From UBA6186 sp050012295 (GTDB lineage Bacteria > Pseudomonadota > Gammaproteobacteria > UBA6186 > Azoamicaceae), in assembly GCA_050012295.1 (NCBI GenBank), contig JBEKHL010000035.1, positions 1 to 16,650 of the forward strand: DNA of 16,650 nucleotides, read 5' to 3'. Below, one piece after another: positions 1 through 6,556 of the stretch. A program made the translations under genes and the position numbers. Within the stretch, counting starts at the first letter, position 1. Each line of letters starts with the position of its first letter. The notes under the pieces are model-generated. The model had not been told where the DNA came from, did not search any database, and saw nothing but the letters and a program-made list of their open reading frames with translations.

Positions 1-164
1 AATTGTAAAAAATTAGTAAAATAATATTTTTTTAGATTGGTTAAATGAGCATAAATTTTATTAATTTTTTCTATAGTATCATTAGATTGCCAAATTTCTC
101 CACCATAAATTAAATAAATTGGTTTAGCGGGAATGGCACCAATAATCGGAGCGTTTAACAACAT
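1..164 (-). CDS. holA: DNA polymerase III delta subunit (clamp-loader HolA), N-terminal fragment
   Basis: HolA is the delta subunit of the DNA polymerase III clamp loader and opens the beta sliding clamp. Only the first 54 codons lie in the window; the gene runs off the left edge with no stop. The ATG at 164 overlaps the 3' end of lptE by 10 bases. Translation gives a short leader and then KPIYLIYGGEIWQ, which fits the family's N-terminal strand (typically PVYLL-G-E) followed by a helix (SNDTIEKINKIY). The usual Asp/Glu-Pro-Leu-Leu after the strand is replaced by EIWQ, so the residue match is modest. The call rests mainly on position: leuS-lptE-holA is a conserved gammaproteobacterial order. 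It is probably translated from the leuS operon mRNA. Confidence is limited by the short fragment. Confidence 0.72.
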   Translation of the reverse strand, partial: MLLNAPIIGAIPAKPIYLIYGGEIWQSNDTIEKINKIYAHLTNLKKYYFTNFLQ

Positions 165-658
165 AACGACAATTGTCTTAATAATTCATTAACAATTTCC
201 ACACCAAGTTCTTCGCTAATAATTTGCTGTTCATTAGCATTACTTAATAATCGATTAGGAGATACCGAATAAGTTCTTGAGCGAGTAATTATATTTTCTC
301 TTAATGTTTTTCCATCAGCTGCAAACAATTTATACTTGCAAGTAGCTACTAAACGATATTGACTAACCTGACCTTTAGAATCGTAACTATGAATCTGCTC
401 GCTAATTACCGGGCTACTTACTTCTAATACTGAAATTTTATCATCAGCTACTCTAGCCTTAATATTTATTCCATTTTGTTGCAAACTGTTCTTTAACAAT
501 CTTTGAAACGGATCGTAACTATCTCTAGAAGAAATTGCTAAATTTTGTATAGCAGGAGAAAATTCATGCTTACCTTGTAAATGAAAACCACAACCAGTAA
601 TTACCAACATTAATAAAAAAATATTAATTTTTTTTATTATTAATTTAAATATCCCCAT
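155..658 (-). CDS. lptE: LPS-assembly lipoprotein LptE
   Basis: LptE is the outer-membrane lipoprotein that plugs the LptD barrel and helps deliver lipopolysaccharide to the cell surface. The 167-aa product has a lipoprotein signal peptide: basic residues (KLIIKK), a hydrophobic core (INIFLLMLV) and a lipobox ITGC with the lipidated Cys at residue 23. The mature protein begins CGFHLQGK, the family's hallmark start (CGF/WHLRG). The body has the expected alternating strands and a C-terminal amphipathic helix (about 145-165). It is somewhat shorter than the E. coli protein (about 193 aa). The ATG at 658 follows an AGGA four bases upstream and sits 12 bases after the leuS stop. The gene overlaps holA by 10 bases, so all three are likely co-transcribed. 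Its presence implies that the cell makes LPS or lipooligosaccharide. Confidence 0.88.
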   Translation of the reverse strand: MGIFKLIIKKINIFLLMLVITGCGFHLQGKHEFSPAIQNLAISSRDSYDPFQRLLKNSLQQNGINIKARVADDKISVLEVSSPVISEQIHSYDSKGQVSQYRLVATCKYKLFAADGKTLRENIITRSRTYSVSPNRLLSNANEQQIISEELGVEIVNELLRQLSLCC

Positions 659-670
659 ATATATTCCTGT

Positions 671-3133
671 TTAAACTACAATATTAATTAATTTATTTTT
701 AATGTTAATAATTTTTTTTATTTTATTATTAACTAAATATTTTTGAACACCTGGTAATTCAACTGCTAATTTTTCTATTTCTGCATTAGAACAATCGTTG
801 GCTACCGATAAATGCCCACGTACTCTGCTATTTACTTGTATTGTTACATTAATTGACTGGCTTACCAGTGCCGAACTATCAACTTCTGGCCACAACACAT
901 TAACTATAGCCTCTTTAAAACCTAATGCTTGCCATAAACTATGAGTAACATGCGGCACAATCGGCGATAACATTAACAAAATATTTTGTATAACTTCCTG
1001 ACGAATTTCTTGATCTATACTCGTTGCAACATCAAGTTTGCTTAATTGATTCATTAATTCCATAATTGCTGCAATTGCTGTATTAAAAGAATAACGACGA
1101 GCCAGATCATCTGTTACTTTTTTAATAGTTTCGTGTAATTTTTTTCTTAAATTTGTTTGCTCAACATTTAAATTTTTAAAATTAGTAAAATTTACTTTTA
1201 CTACACCATATTCAACCTGTTTATAAACTATATTCCATAATTTCTTTAAAAATTTAAATGCTCCTTCGACACCAGCATCACTCCATTCTAATGATTGTTC
1301 AGCAGGAGCTGCAAACATTATAAATAATCTAACCGTATCTGCTCCATATTGTTTTATTAAATTTTCCGGATCAACTGTATTACCCTTAGATTTAGACATT
1401 TTAGCACCATCTTTTACCACCATGCCCTGAGTAAATAAATTAGTAAACGGTTCATCAGATTTTACTAAATGTAAATCTCGCATAGCTTTATGAAAAAACC
1501 TAGCATATAACAAATGTAAAATCGCATGCTCTATTCCACCAATATACTGATCTACCGGCGTCCAAAAATCTGCTCGCTCATCTACCATTTTATTATTTTG
1601 ATCCCAACAAGCAAATCTAGCATAATACCAAGAAGATTCTAAAAACGTATCAAAAGTATCTGTTTCTCTAATAGCTGGTGCTTGGCATTTTGGACAAACA
1701 GTTTGATAAAAATTCGGATCTGTTTTTAATGGTGAGCTCTTACCAAATGCTACTTGCTCTGGTAATTGAACAGGTAAATCAGATATATCAACCGGCACAA
1801 TTCCACACTCATCACAATATATTATTGGGATCGGCGCTCCCCAATAACGTTGCCTAGATACCCCCCAATCACGTAATCGATAATTAACTTGTTTACTACC
1901 CAAATTAGCTTGTTCTAAATCGCTTAAAATAGTAGCAAATGCTTGCTCAAAGTTTAAACCATTATATTTACCAGAATTAACTAAAATATTTTTTTCAGTA
2001 AAAGCTTTTAAATTTAAATCAAAATCATCGTTAGTTCTTATAACTTGTTTAATTAATAAATTATATTTTTTAGCAAATTCAAAATCACGTTGATCATGTG
2101 CAGGAACCGCCATTAATGCTCCAGTTCCATAATCCATTAATGCGTAATTAGTAACCCAAATTGGTATTTCTTCTCCAGTTAAAGGATGAATAGCCATTAA
2201 ACTAGTATCCATACCTTGTTTATCAATGGTCGCTGTTACGGCTTCTGAAGTAGCTGTTTTATTACAAGCAACTAAAAATTCTTGCAAATTACTGTTATGT
2301 TGTGCAGCAAAAACAGCTATTGGATGTAACGCTGCCACTGCTAAAAAAGTTACGCCCATTAAAGTATCTGGACGAGTAGTATATACATGCAACTCTTGTA
2401 ATTTTAAATCTTGAACTTGCAACTTAGTTTTAAAACAAATATTAATTCCTACTGATTTACCGATCCAATTACGTTGCATGGTTTTAACTTGTTCTGGCCA
2501 ACCATATAATTGATCTAAGCCAGTTAATAATTCTTCAGCATAAGCAGTAATTTTTAAAAACCATTGAGAAATTTCTTTTCGCTCAACCACAGCCCCAGAT
2601 CGCCAACCACGCCCATCAATAACCTGCTCGTTAGCTAATACTGTTTCATCTACTGGATCCCAATTTACTACAGAATTTTTTTTATATGCTAGTCCTTTTT
2701 CGTATAATTTAATAAAAAACAATTGTTCCCAACGATAATAGTTAGGATCACAAGTTGCAAATTCTCTTTGCCAATCGTAACCAAAACCTAAACTTTTAAG
2801 TTGCTCACGCATACGACTAATATTTTCGTAAGTCCAACTAGCTGGCAAGGTATTATTTTGTATAGCAGCATTTTCCGCTGGTAATCCAAACGCATCCCAA
2901 CCAACTGGCTGCAATACATTTTTTCCTAACATTTTCTGAAACCTAGATACTACATCCCCAATAGTAAAATTACGAACATGCCCTACATGCATATTACCAC
3001 TCGGATACATAAACATACTAAGGCAATAAAATTTTTCTTTAGTAGTCTCCTCTTTGCATGCAAAAGTCTTATTTGTCTGCCAATATTCTTGTGCCTGACT
3101 TTCTACTTCTAATGGAATGTATTGTTGCTTCAT
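671..3133 (-). CDS. leuS: Leucyl-tRNA synthetase
   Basis: This class I aminoacyl-tRNA synthetase charges tRNA-Leu with leucine in the cytoplasm. The preferred ATG at 3133 gives 820 aa (E. coli 860). Visible in order: the HIGH-type motif HVGH at residues 49-52 within YPSGNMHVGHVRN; the CP1 editing domain with TTRPDT at about 252-257 and the GTGALMAVPAHDQRDFEF segment, which hydrolyses mischarged tRNA; a zinc-ribbon pair CDEC and CPKC; the KMSKS loop at 578-582; and the helical anticodon-binding domain near the C-terminus. An in-frame TTG six bases upstream (3139) would add only Met-Tyr. The ATG is preferred because AAGG lies ten bases before it, against only four before the TTG, and because the family starts close to MxxxYxPxxxE. 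It is the first gene of a leuS-lptE-holA operon. Confidence 0.97.
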   Translation of the reverse strand: MKQQYIPLEVESQAQEYWQTNKTFACKEETTKEKFYCLSMFMYPSGNMHVGHVRNFTIGDVVSRFQKMLGKNVLQPVGWDAFGLPAENAAIQNNTLPASWTYENISRMREQLKSLGFGYDWQREFATCDPNYYRWEQLFFIKLYEKGLAYKKNSVVNWDPVDETVLANEQVIDGRGWRSGAVVERKEISQWFLKITAYAEELLTGLDQLYGWPEQVKTMQRNWIGKSVGINICFKTKLQVQDLKLQELHVYTTRPDTLMGVTFLAVAALHPIAVFAAQHNSNLQEFLVACNKTATSEAVTATIDKQGMDTSLMAIHPLTGEEIPIWVTNYALMDYGTGALMAVPAHDQRDFEFAKKYNLLIKQVIRTNDDFDLNLKAFTEKNILVNSGKYNGLNFEQAFATILSDLEQANLGSKQVNYRLRDWGVSRQRYWGAPIPIIYCDECGIVPVDISDLPVQLPEQVAFGKSSPLKTDPNFYQTVCPKCQAPAIRETDTFDTFLESSWYYARFACWDQNNKMVDERADFWTPVDQYIGGIEHAILHLLYARFFHKAMRDLHLVKSDEPFTNLFTQGMVVKDGAKMSKSKGNTVDPENLIKQYGADTVRLFIMFAAPAEQSLEWSDAGVEGAFKFLKKLWNIVYKQVEYGVVKVNFTNFKNLNVEQTNLRKKLHETIKKVTDDLARRYSFNTAIAAIMELMNQLSKLDVATSIDQEIRQEVIQNILLMLSPIVPHVTHSLWQALGFKEAIVNVLWPEVDSSALVSQSINVTIQVNSRVRGHLSVANDCSNAEIEKLAVELPGVQKYLVNNKIKKIINIKNKLINIVV

Positions 3134-3143
3134 ATACAAATAG

Positions 3144-3148
3144 CCTTA
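3144..3148 (-). promoter_or_regulatory. Shine-Dalgarno sequence setting the leuS start
   Basis: Read on the minus strand this is TAAGG, followed by ten bases and the ATG at 3133. From the alternative TTG at 3139 it is only four bases away, which is too close. The spacing therefore favours the ATG. Confidence 0.55.
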
Positions 3149-3155
3149 TCTATTT

Positions 3156-3188
3156 TTTTATAGCATTTTATAGCATTATTTTATAGAA
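3156..3188 (-). promoter_or_regulatory. Triplicated TATA-box motif, probable leuS promoter region
   Basis: The plus strand carries TTTTATAGCA twice in direct tandem (3156-3165 and 3166-3175) and a 9/10 copy, TTTTATAGAA, at 3179-3188. Read on the minus strand the two perfect copies are TGCTATAAAA, which matches an extended -10 element (TGnTATAAT) in five of six hexamer positions. They lie 23-43 bases upstream of the leuS ATG, a sensible distance for a transcript carrying the TAAGG at 3144-3148. No convincing -35 box is seen, as expected for extended -10 promoters. This is visible sequence plus inference; no start site is known. Confidence 0.45.
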
Positions 3189-3225
3189 TATTTGTTATTT
3201 AGGCAAAAATAAATATTTATATTAT

Positions 3226-4284
3226 ATGATTATCCTAGCCATAGAAACTTCTTGTGACGAAACCGCTTTTGCAATTTACGATGAACAAAATGGGCTATTA
3301 GGCCATATCCTACATAGTCAAACTGCTCAATTAATTAAATATGGTGGCGTAATTCCAGAAGTTGCTGCGCGTTATCATGTACAATATTTAACTCCACTAT
3401 TATTACAATTATTAACTAAAATTAACCTTAAATTAGCCGACATAAATTTTATTGCATACACTAAAGGTCCTGGTTTAATAGGATCACTACTAACTGGTAT
3501 AGCATTTGCTAAGGCGCTTAGTGTTGGGCTAAATATCCCTGTTATTGGGGTTAACCACTTGGAAGGACATTTGTTAGCTTGCATGATAACTGAACAACTT
3601 AACCCTGCCCAAACCAATAAACCAAACTTTCCTTTTTTAGCCTTACTAATATCCGGTGGGCACACTATGCTAATTAATGCAACTTCTCTAGGTAGTTACC
3701 AAATTCTAGGAGAAACGCTAGATGATGCGGCCGGCGAAGCACTAGATAAAACCGCTAAACTACTAGGACTTAATCCACCAAACGGTAAAGAACTATCTAA
3801 ATTAGCCGATCTAAGCACAAATCATCAACATTTTAAATTTCCATTACCACTAACCAATAAAACCTATTTAAATTTTAGCTTCAGTGGACTTAAAACTGCA
3901 GCAATGCTTAAAATAAAAAAACTCTCAGAAGATCCTGCTAATTGGACCGAACAAACTAAAGCTAATCTTGCCTACGCTTTTCAAAAAGCAGTTATGGATC
4001 ACTTAATTGCAAAATGTAAATTAGCATTAAAAACCACTAAATTAAATCAACTAGTCATAGCTGGTGGCGTTAGTGCTAATTCTTATTTAAGAAATCAGTT
4101 ATTAAATTTAAGTAATAATTTAAATAACACCAAAATATTTTTCCCAAAATTAGAATTTTGTACCGATAACGCCGCGATGATTGCTATTGCTGCTCTATTA
4201 CGTTTAAAACAAAATAATAATTATGTAGATCAAAATTTAGATATAGTTGCTTTACCAAGATGGAATTTACAGGATCTTAAATAA
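3226..4284 (+). CDS. tsaD: tRNA N6-threonylcarbamoyladenosine transferase TsaD
   Basis: TsaD (formerly Gcp/YgjD) transfers the threonylcarbamoyl group to A37 of ANN-decoding tRNAs, acting with TsaB and TsaE; TsaC makes the substrate. None of these partners is in the window. The 352-aa product is full length for the family. It begins MIILAIETSCDETAFAIYD, the canonical ASKHA-fold start. Metal ligands are His111 and His115 in NHLEGHL, with Asp314 in CTDNAAMIA. Nucleotide-binding glycines occur in SGGHT (143-147) and AGGVSAN (279-285). The start is fixed by the family N-terminus. There is no Shine-Dalgarno sequence upstream: the ATG directly follows an AT stretch with -10-like hexamers, so a leaderless or very short-leader mRNA is possible. 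It is divergent from leuS and convergent with the Sel1 gene. Confidence 0.97.
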   Translation: MIILAIETSCDETAFAIYDEQNGLLGHILHSQTAQLIKYGGVIPEVAARYHVQYLTPLLLQLLTKINLKLADINFIAYTKGPGLIGSLLTGIAFAKALSVGLNIPVIGVNHLEGHLLACMITEQLNPAQTNKPNFPFLALLISGGHTMLINATSLGSYQILGETLDDAAGEALDKTAKLLGLNPPNGKELSKLADLSTNHQHFKFPLPLTNKTYLNFSFSGLKTAAMLKIKKLSEDPANWTEQTKANLAYAFQKAVMDHLIAKCKLALKTTKLNQLVIAGGVSANSYLRNQLLNLSNNLNNTKIFFPKLEFCTDNAAMIAIAALLRLKQNNNYVDQNLDIVALPRWNLQDLK

Positions 4285-4291
4285 AATATTT

Positions 4292-4319
4292 TAAATAGAT
4301 TATCTATTTATTATTTTTT
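4292..4319 (+). terminator. AT-rich hairpin and T-run between tsaD and the Sel1 gene, possibly bidirectional
   Basis: An 8-bp inverted repeat (TAAATAGA at 4292-4299, loop TTA, TCTATTTA at 4303-4310) is followed on the plus strand by TTATTTTTT, ending seven bases or more after the tsaD stop. On the minus strand the same hairpin is followed by AAAATATTTTATTT, so it could also end the leftward unit. It overlaps the stop codon and last codons of the Sel1 gene (4304-4312). The stem is AT-rich and therefore weak. Confidence 0.5.
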
Positions 4320-5128
4320 AATAACTCAAGCCTATGCTTGGCATCTTCATACCCTTGCTTAGCAGCTTTCTTGTACAATTTTTTAGCCTTTAACATATTT
4401 TTATCAACTCCTTCTCCTGATTCATACATTACACCAAGATTATATTGGCAAACAGTACAATCTTGACTAGCAGCTTTTTCAAACCATTTTAACGCTTCAA
4501 TTTTATTTTCTTGAACACCATGACCTGTAAGATATGCCAAACCTAGATTGAATTGACCATATGCACAACCTTGATTAGCAGCTTTCTCAATTAATTCAAA
4601 AGCTTTATTATAATCTTTAACAATTCCATCACCATTGTAATACATCATTCCCAGATTACTTTGTGCTTCAGCATTATTTTGCTCTGCAGATTTTGTATAC
4701 CATTTAAAAGCCTTTAAATAATCTTGAGTAACGCCATACCCAAACATATACATATTCCCAAGATGATTTTGAGCGTGTGAGAAATTTTGATTAGCTGCTT
4801 TTTGAAACCATTCAAAAGCTTTAGGATAATCTTGATACACATCTTTATAAACAACACCAAGATTATATTGAGCAATAACATAATCTTGGTTGGCAGATTT
4901 TTGATACCATTCTAAAGATTTAGAATAATTTTTAGTAACTCCTTCGCCATTGTAATACATAACACCAACATTGTTTTGCATTACCGGATCACCATGCTGC
5001 GCTTCTTTAAAAACATTTTTAAACTTCTTTTCATCTTTATTGACAGAAATAAAATGTAAAAATATCAAAAAAACACCTAAAAACAAGCATGGAAATATCT
5101 TAATTTTAGATTTTAATAAAGTTACCAT
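4304..5128 (-). CDS. Membrane-anchored Sel1-like repeat protein
   Basis: This 274-aa protein consists of Sel1-like (TPR-related) alpha-helical repeats, scaffolds for protein-protein contacts. Residues 11-28 (IFPCLFLGVFLIFLHFIS) form a signal peptide or uncleaved anchor after a basic start, placing the repeats in the periplasm or outside; no lipobox is seen. Six repeats of about 36 residues start near residues 50, 86, 119, 155, 191 and 227. Each shows the AQ-x-NLG-x-MY-x-x-G-x-GV ... A-x-x-W-x-x-KAA-x-Q pattern, with a seventh partial repeat at the end. The second repeat is about three residues short in its loop. The ATG overlaps the TAA of the upstream gene (TAATG), so translation is probably coupled to it. 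Sel1 proteins have many roles, including host-interaction factors and immunity partners of some secreted toxins. The specific role here is unknown. Confidence 0.85.
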   Translation of the reverse strand: MVTLLKSKIKIFPCLFLGVFLIFLHFISVNKDEKKFKNVFKEAQHGDPVMQNNVGVMYYNGEGVTKNYSKSLEWYQKSANQDYVIAQYNLGVVYKDVYQDYPKAFEWFQKAANQNFSHAQNHLGNMYMFGYGVTQDYLKAFKWYTKSAEQNNAEAQSNLGMMYYNGDGIVKDYNKAFELIEKAANQGCAYGQFNLGLAYLTGHGVQENKIEALKWFEKAASQDCTVCQYNLGVMYESGEGVDKNMLKAKKLYKKAAKQGYEDAKHRLELLKNNK

Positions 5129-6336
5129 TATAAGTTAAATCTTGGTGCCGATGATGAAGATAATGTTTCTGAAGATGTACTTTGATTTTGCTCTTCTAAT
5201 TTTTTTAAACATAATTGTTGTTCCTTATGAGCTTCATATAAACCTGTAATAGTACCAAAACCAACGCCAACTATACCGTTCTCAATCATAGTTACCGGAT
5301 TAGGAAATCCTGTAACTGCAAAAGCGCCAGTAGTTCCCAATACATTTTTTCCAACCGTTATTAGATTTAGCTTACAGGTATCGCTAGAACTGCTAAAATT
5401 AGTTACCGCATCAGCAATAGAATTAGCTGTATAATAAACAGAATTTGATGCTGCCTTTTTAAGAACTTGCACGCCAGCCCCCGCAATTCCACCTGTCATA
5501 CCACCTACCAAAGCAGCTGCAGACAATTTATTACTGTCTGTATGCGGATCTTCTTTATATGATTGTTCCATTTTATCGAAAGCACGTTTTTGCTTGTTAC
5601 TAATCACTGCTTTATCAACAGCATCAAAAGTAGCTGCCACCCCTTCAACAACACCATGTGCTACAGCCCCTGGCAGACCATTTAATAGAGCTCCTTTAGC
5701 AACTCCTAATTTAATTTTATTTGGAACATCAGAAAAATCAACATTTGAACTTGAATAAGAACCTACTGGATTATCCATAGTATTAACTGATTGTGTTGTA
5801 GCAATAATATTGTTAGCTACTGGTGATTTAGCAGCAATAGCATTAGCCCTAGAAATAGCCGTATCTATATCATGTTGAGTAACTGAACCATTTACAATAA
5901 CCTCAAGTGTTTCTCCTTTTGAAGAAACAATTGCCGTAACATTACCACAACTAGCAGTAGCCTTATCAGAATTCGTCTTAAGTGGCGGTGATGAAGCTGG
6001 TTGTTGTGCTGCTGGTGGTTTAGTTTTTACTGTAACTACTGGCTGTTGTGGGACAACAACGGGCGGCTGCTGCTGTGTAACTATTGGCGTTACTATAGCC
6101 GGAGCTACACGAGGCGGCGCTGTAAATACAGGAGCAATCGAAGGAGCTCTAAAAGGTGACTGAATCGATGGTGATATAAAACCACCAGAATGAGTATTAG
6201 CACTAAAATTTCTTAATAAAGGCCCAGGATTATTGTTAAAAGAAGGTCTAGAAGAGCTAGACGACGGCACATTTAAATTAAAAAAACTTCCAGTAAAATT
6301 AGAGGCTCCACCACCCCAGCTACGACCACCATTCAT
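5128..6336 (-). CDS. Unrecognised Pro/Gly-rich protein with hydrophobic glycine-rich segments
   Basis: I do not recognise this 402-aa protein. It has no signal peptide. Residues 1-60 are Gly/Ser/Asn-rich; 62-120 are Pro/Gln/Val-rich (for example IVTQQQPPVVVPQQ) and look disordered. Residues 129-182 may form a small folded alpha/beta module. Residues 212-240, 272-292 and 327-366 are Gly/Ala/Val-rich hydrophobic stretches such as ALVGGMTGGIAGAGVQVL, resembling glycine-zipper or membrane-inserting helices. The C-terminus is Glu/Gln/Ser/Thr-rich (LEEQNQSTSSETLSSSS) before APRFNL. The start is well supported: a perfect TATAAT at 6365-6370 and AGGGAG eight bases before the ATG. It shares a TAATG junction with the Sel1 gene. 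The architecture (disordered secretion-type N-terminus, hydrophobic core, polar tail) would fit a secreted effector or pore former, but this is inference without a homologue. It could also be a structural or envelope protein. Confidence 0.8.
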   Translation of the reverse strand: MNGGRSWGGGASNFTGSFFNLNVPSSSSSRPSFNNNPGPLLRNFSANTHSGGFISPSIQSPFRAPSIAPVFTAPPRVAPAIVTPIVTQQQPPVVVPQQPVVTVKTKPPAAQQPASSPPLKTNSDKATASCGNVTAIVSSKGETLEVIVNGSVTQHDIDTAISRANAIAAKSPVANNIIATTQSVNTMDNPVGSYSSSNVDFSDVPNKIKLGVAKGALLNGLPGAVAHGVVEGVAATFDAVDKAVISNKQKRAFDKMEQSYKEDPHTDSNKLSAAALVGGMTGGIAGAGVQVLKKAASNSVYYTANSIADAVTNFSSSSDTCKLNLITVGKNVLGTTGAFAVTGFPNPVTMIENGIVGVGFGTITGLYEAHKEQQLCLKKLEEQNQSTSSETLSSSSAPRFNL

Positions 6337-6344
6337 AATTAATT

Positions 6345-6350
6345 CTCCCT
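6345..6350 (-). promoter_or_regulatory. Strong Shine-Dalgarno sequence of the 402-aa gene
   Basis: The minus strand reads AGGGAG, then eight bases, then the ATG at 6336. It is the best ribosome-binding site in the window and supports this as a real, expressed start. Confidence 0.7.
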
Positions 6351-6364
6351 AAAAATAGCAAATC

Positions 6365-6370
6365 ATTATA
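6365..6370 (-). promoter_or_regulatory. Consensus -10 box of the two-gene unit
   Basis: The minus strand reads TATAAT exactly, predicting a start near 6358 and a leader of about 21 bases that includes the AGGGAG. The -35 region is poor (TGTGGA at 18-base spacing, 3 of 6 matches), so an activator or weak basal use is possible. The rest of 6371-6556 shows only the -10 candidates for the rightward gene. Confidence 0.5.
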
Positions 6371-6528
6371 CTTTAACAATCCTTTGCTTCCACATATCCT
6401 TTAAAAGGCTACATCCTAAATTTAAATTACTTAAAATTCAACAACTTTATTTGGTTATACTAAAACTATTTAACGTAATTACACGCATTCTATAAAAAAT
6501 CAATAAATAAACTCTAAAAACCATTTTT

Positions 6529-6534
6529 TATACT
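6529..6534 (+). promoter_or_regulatory. Candidate -10 box for the PilZ-like gene
   Basis: TATACT (5 of 6 matches to TATAAT) lies 22 bases before the ATG at 6557, predicting a start near 6541 and a 16-base leader with no Shine-Dalgarno. No matching -35 box is seen at normal spacing. A second TATAAA at 6491-6496 is an alternative. Confidence 0.3.
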
Positions 6535-6556
6535 ATTTATGTACTAAATTTATTAT

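Noticed and set aside
14..18. Lipobox in the Sel1 protein at Cys14 (residue position given)
   Set aside because: The context IFPC lacks the small residue before Cys and the Leu at -3, so it is not a lipoprotein signal.
2226..2414. Open frame on the plus strand within leuS
   Set aside because: It is antisense to the conserved LeuRS editing domain, has no ribosome-binding site and resembles no protein family.
3134..3139. TTG start for leuS two codons upstream
   Set aside because: The Shine-Dalgarno AAGG is only four bases from the TTG but ten from the ATG at 3133, and the family starts close to the ATG.
3375..3665. Minus-strand open frame within tsaD
   Set aside because: It lies opposite conserved TsaD motifs and its composition is that of a reverse translation shadow.
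4304..5128. Sel1 repeats as a recent DNA tandem duplication
   Set aside because: The repeats are similar at protein level only; nucleotide sequences of the units differ widely, so they are old domain repeats, not a DNA repeat array.
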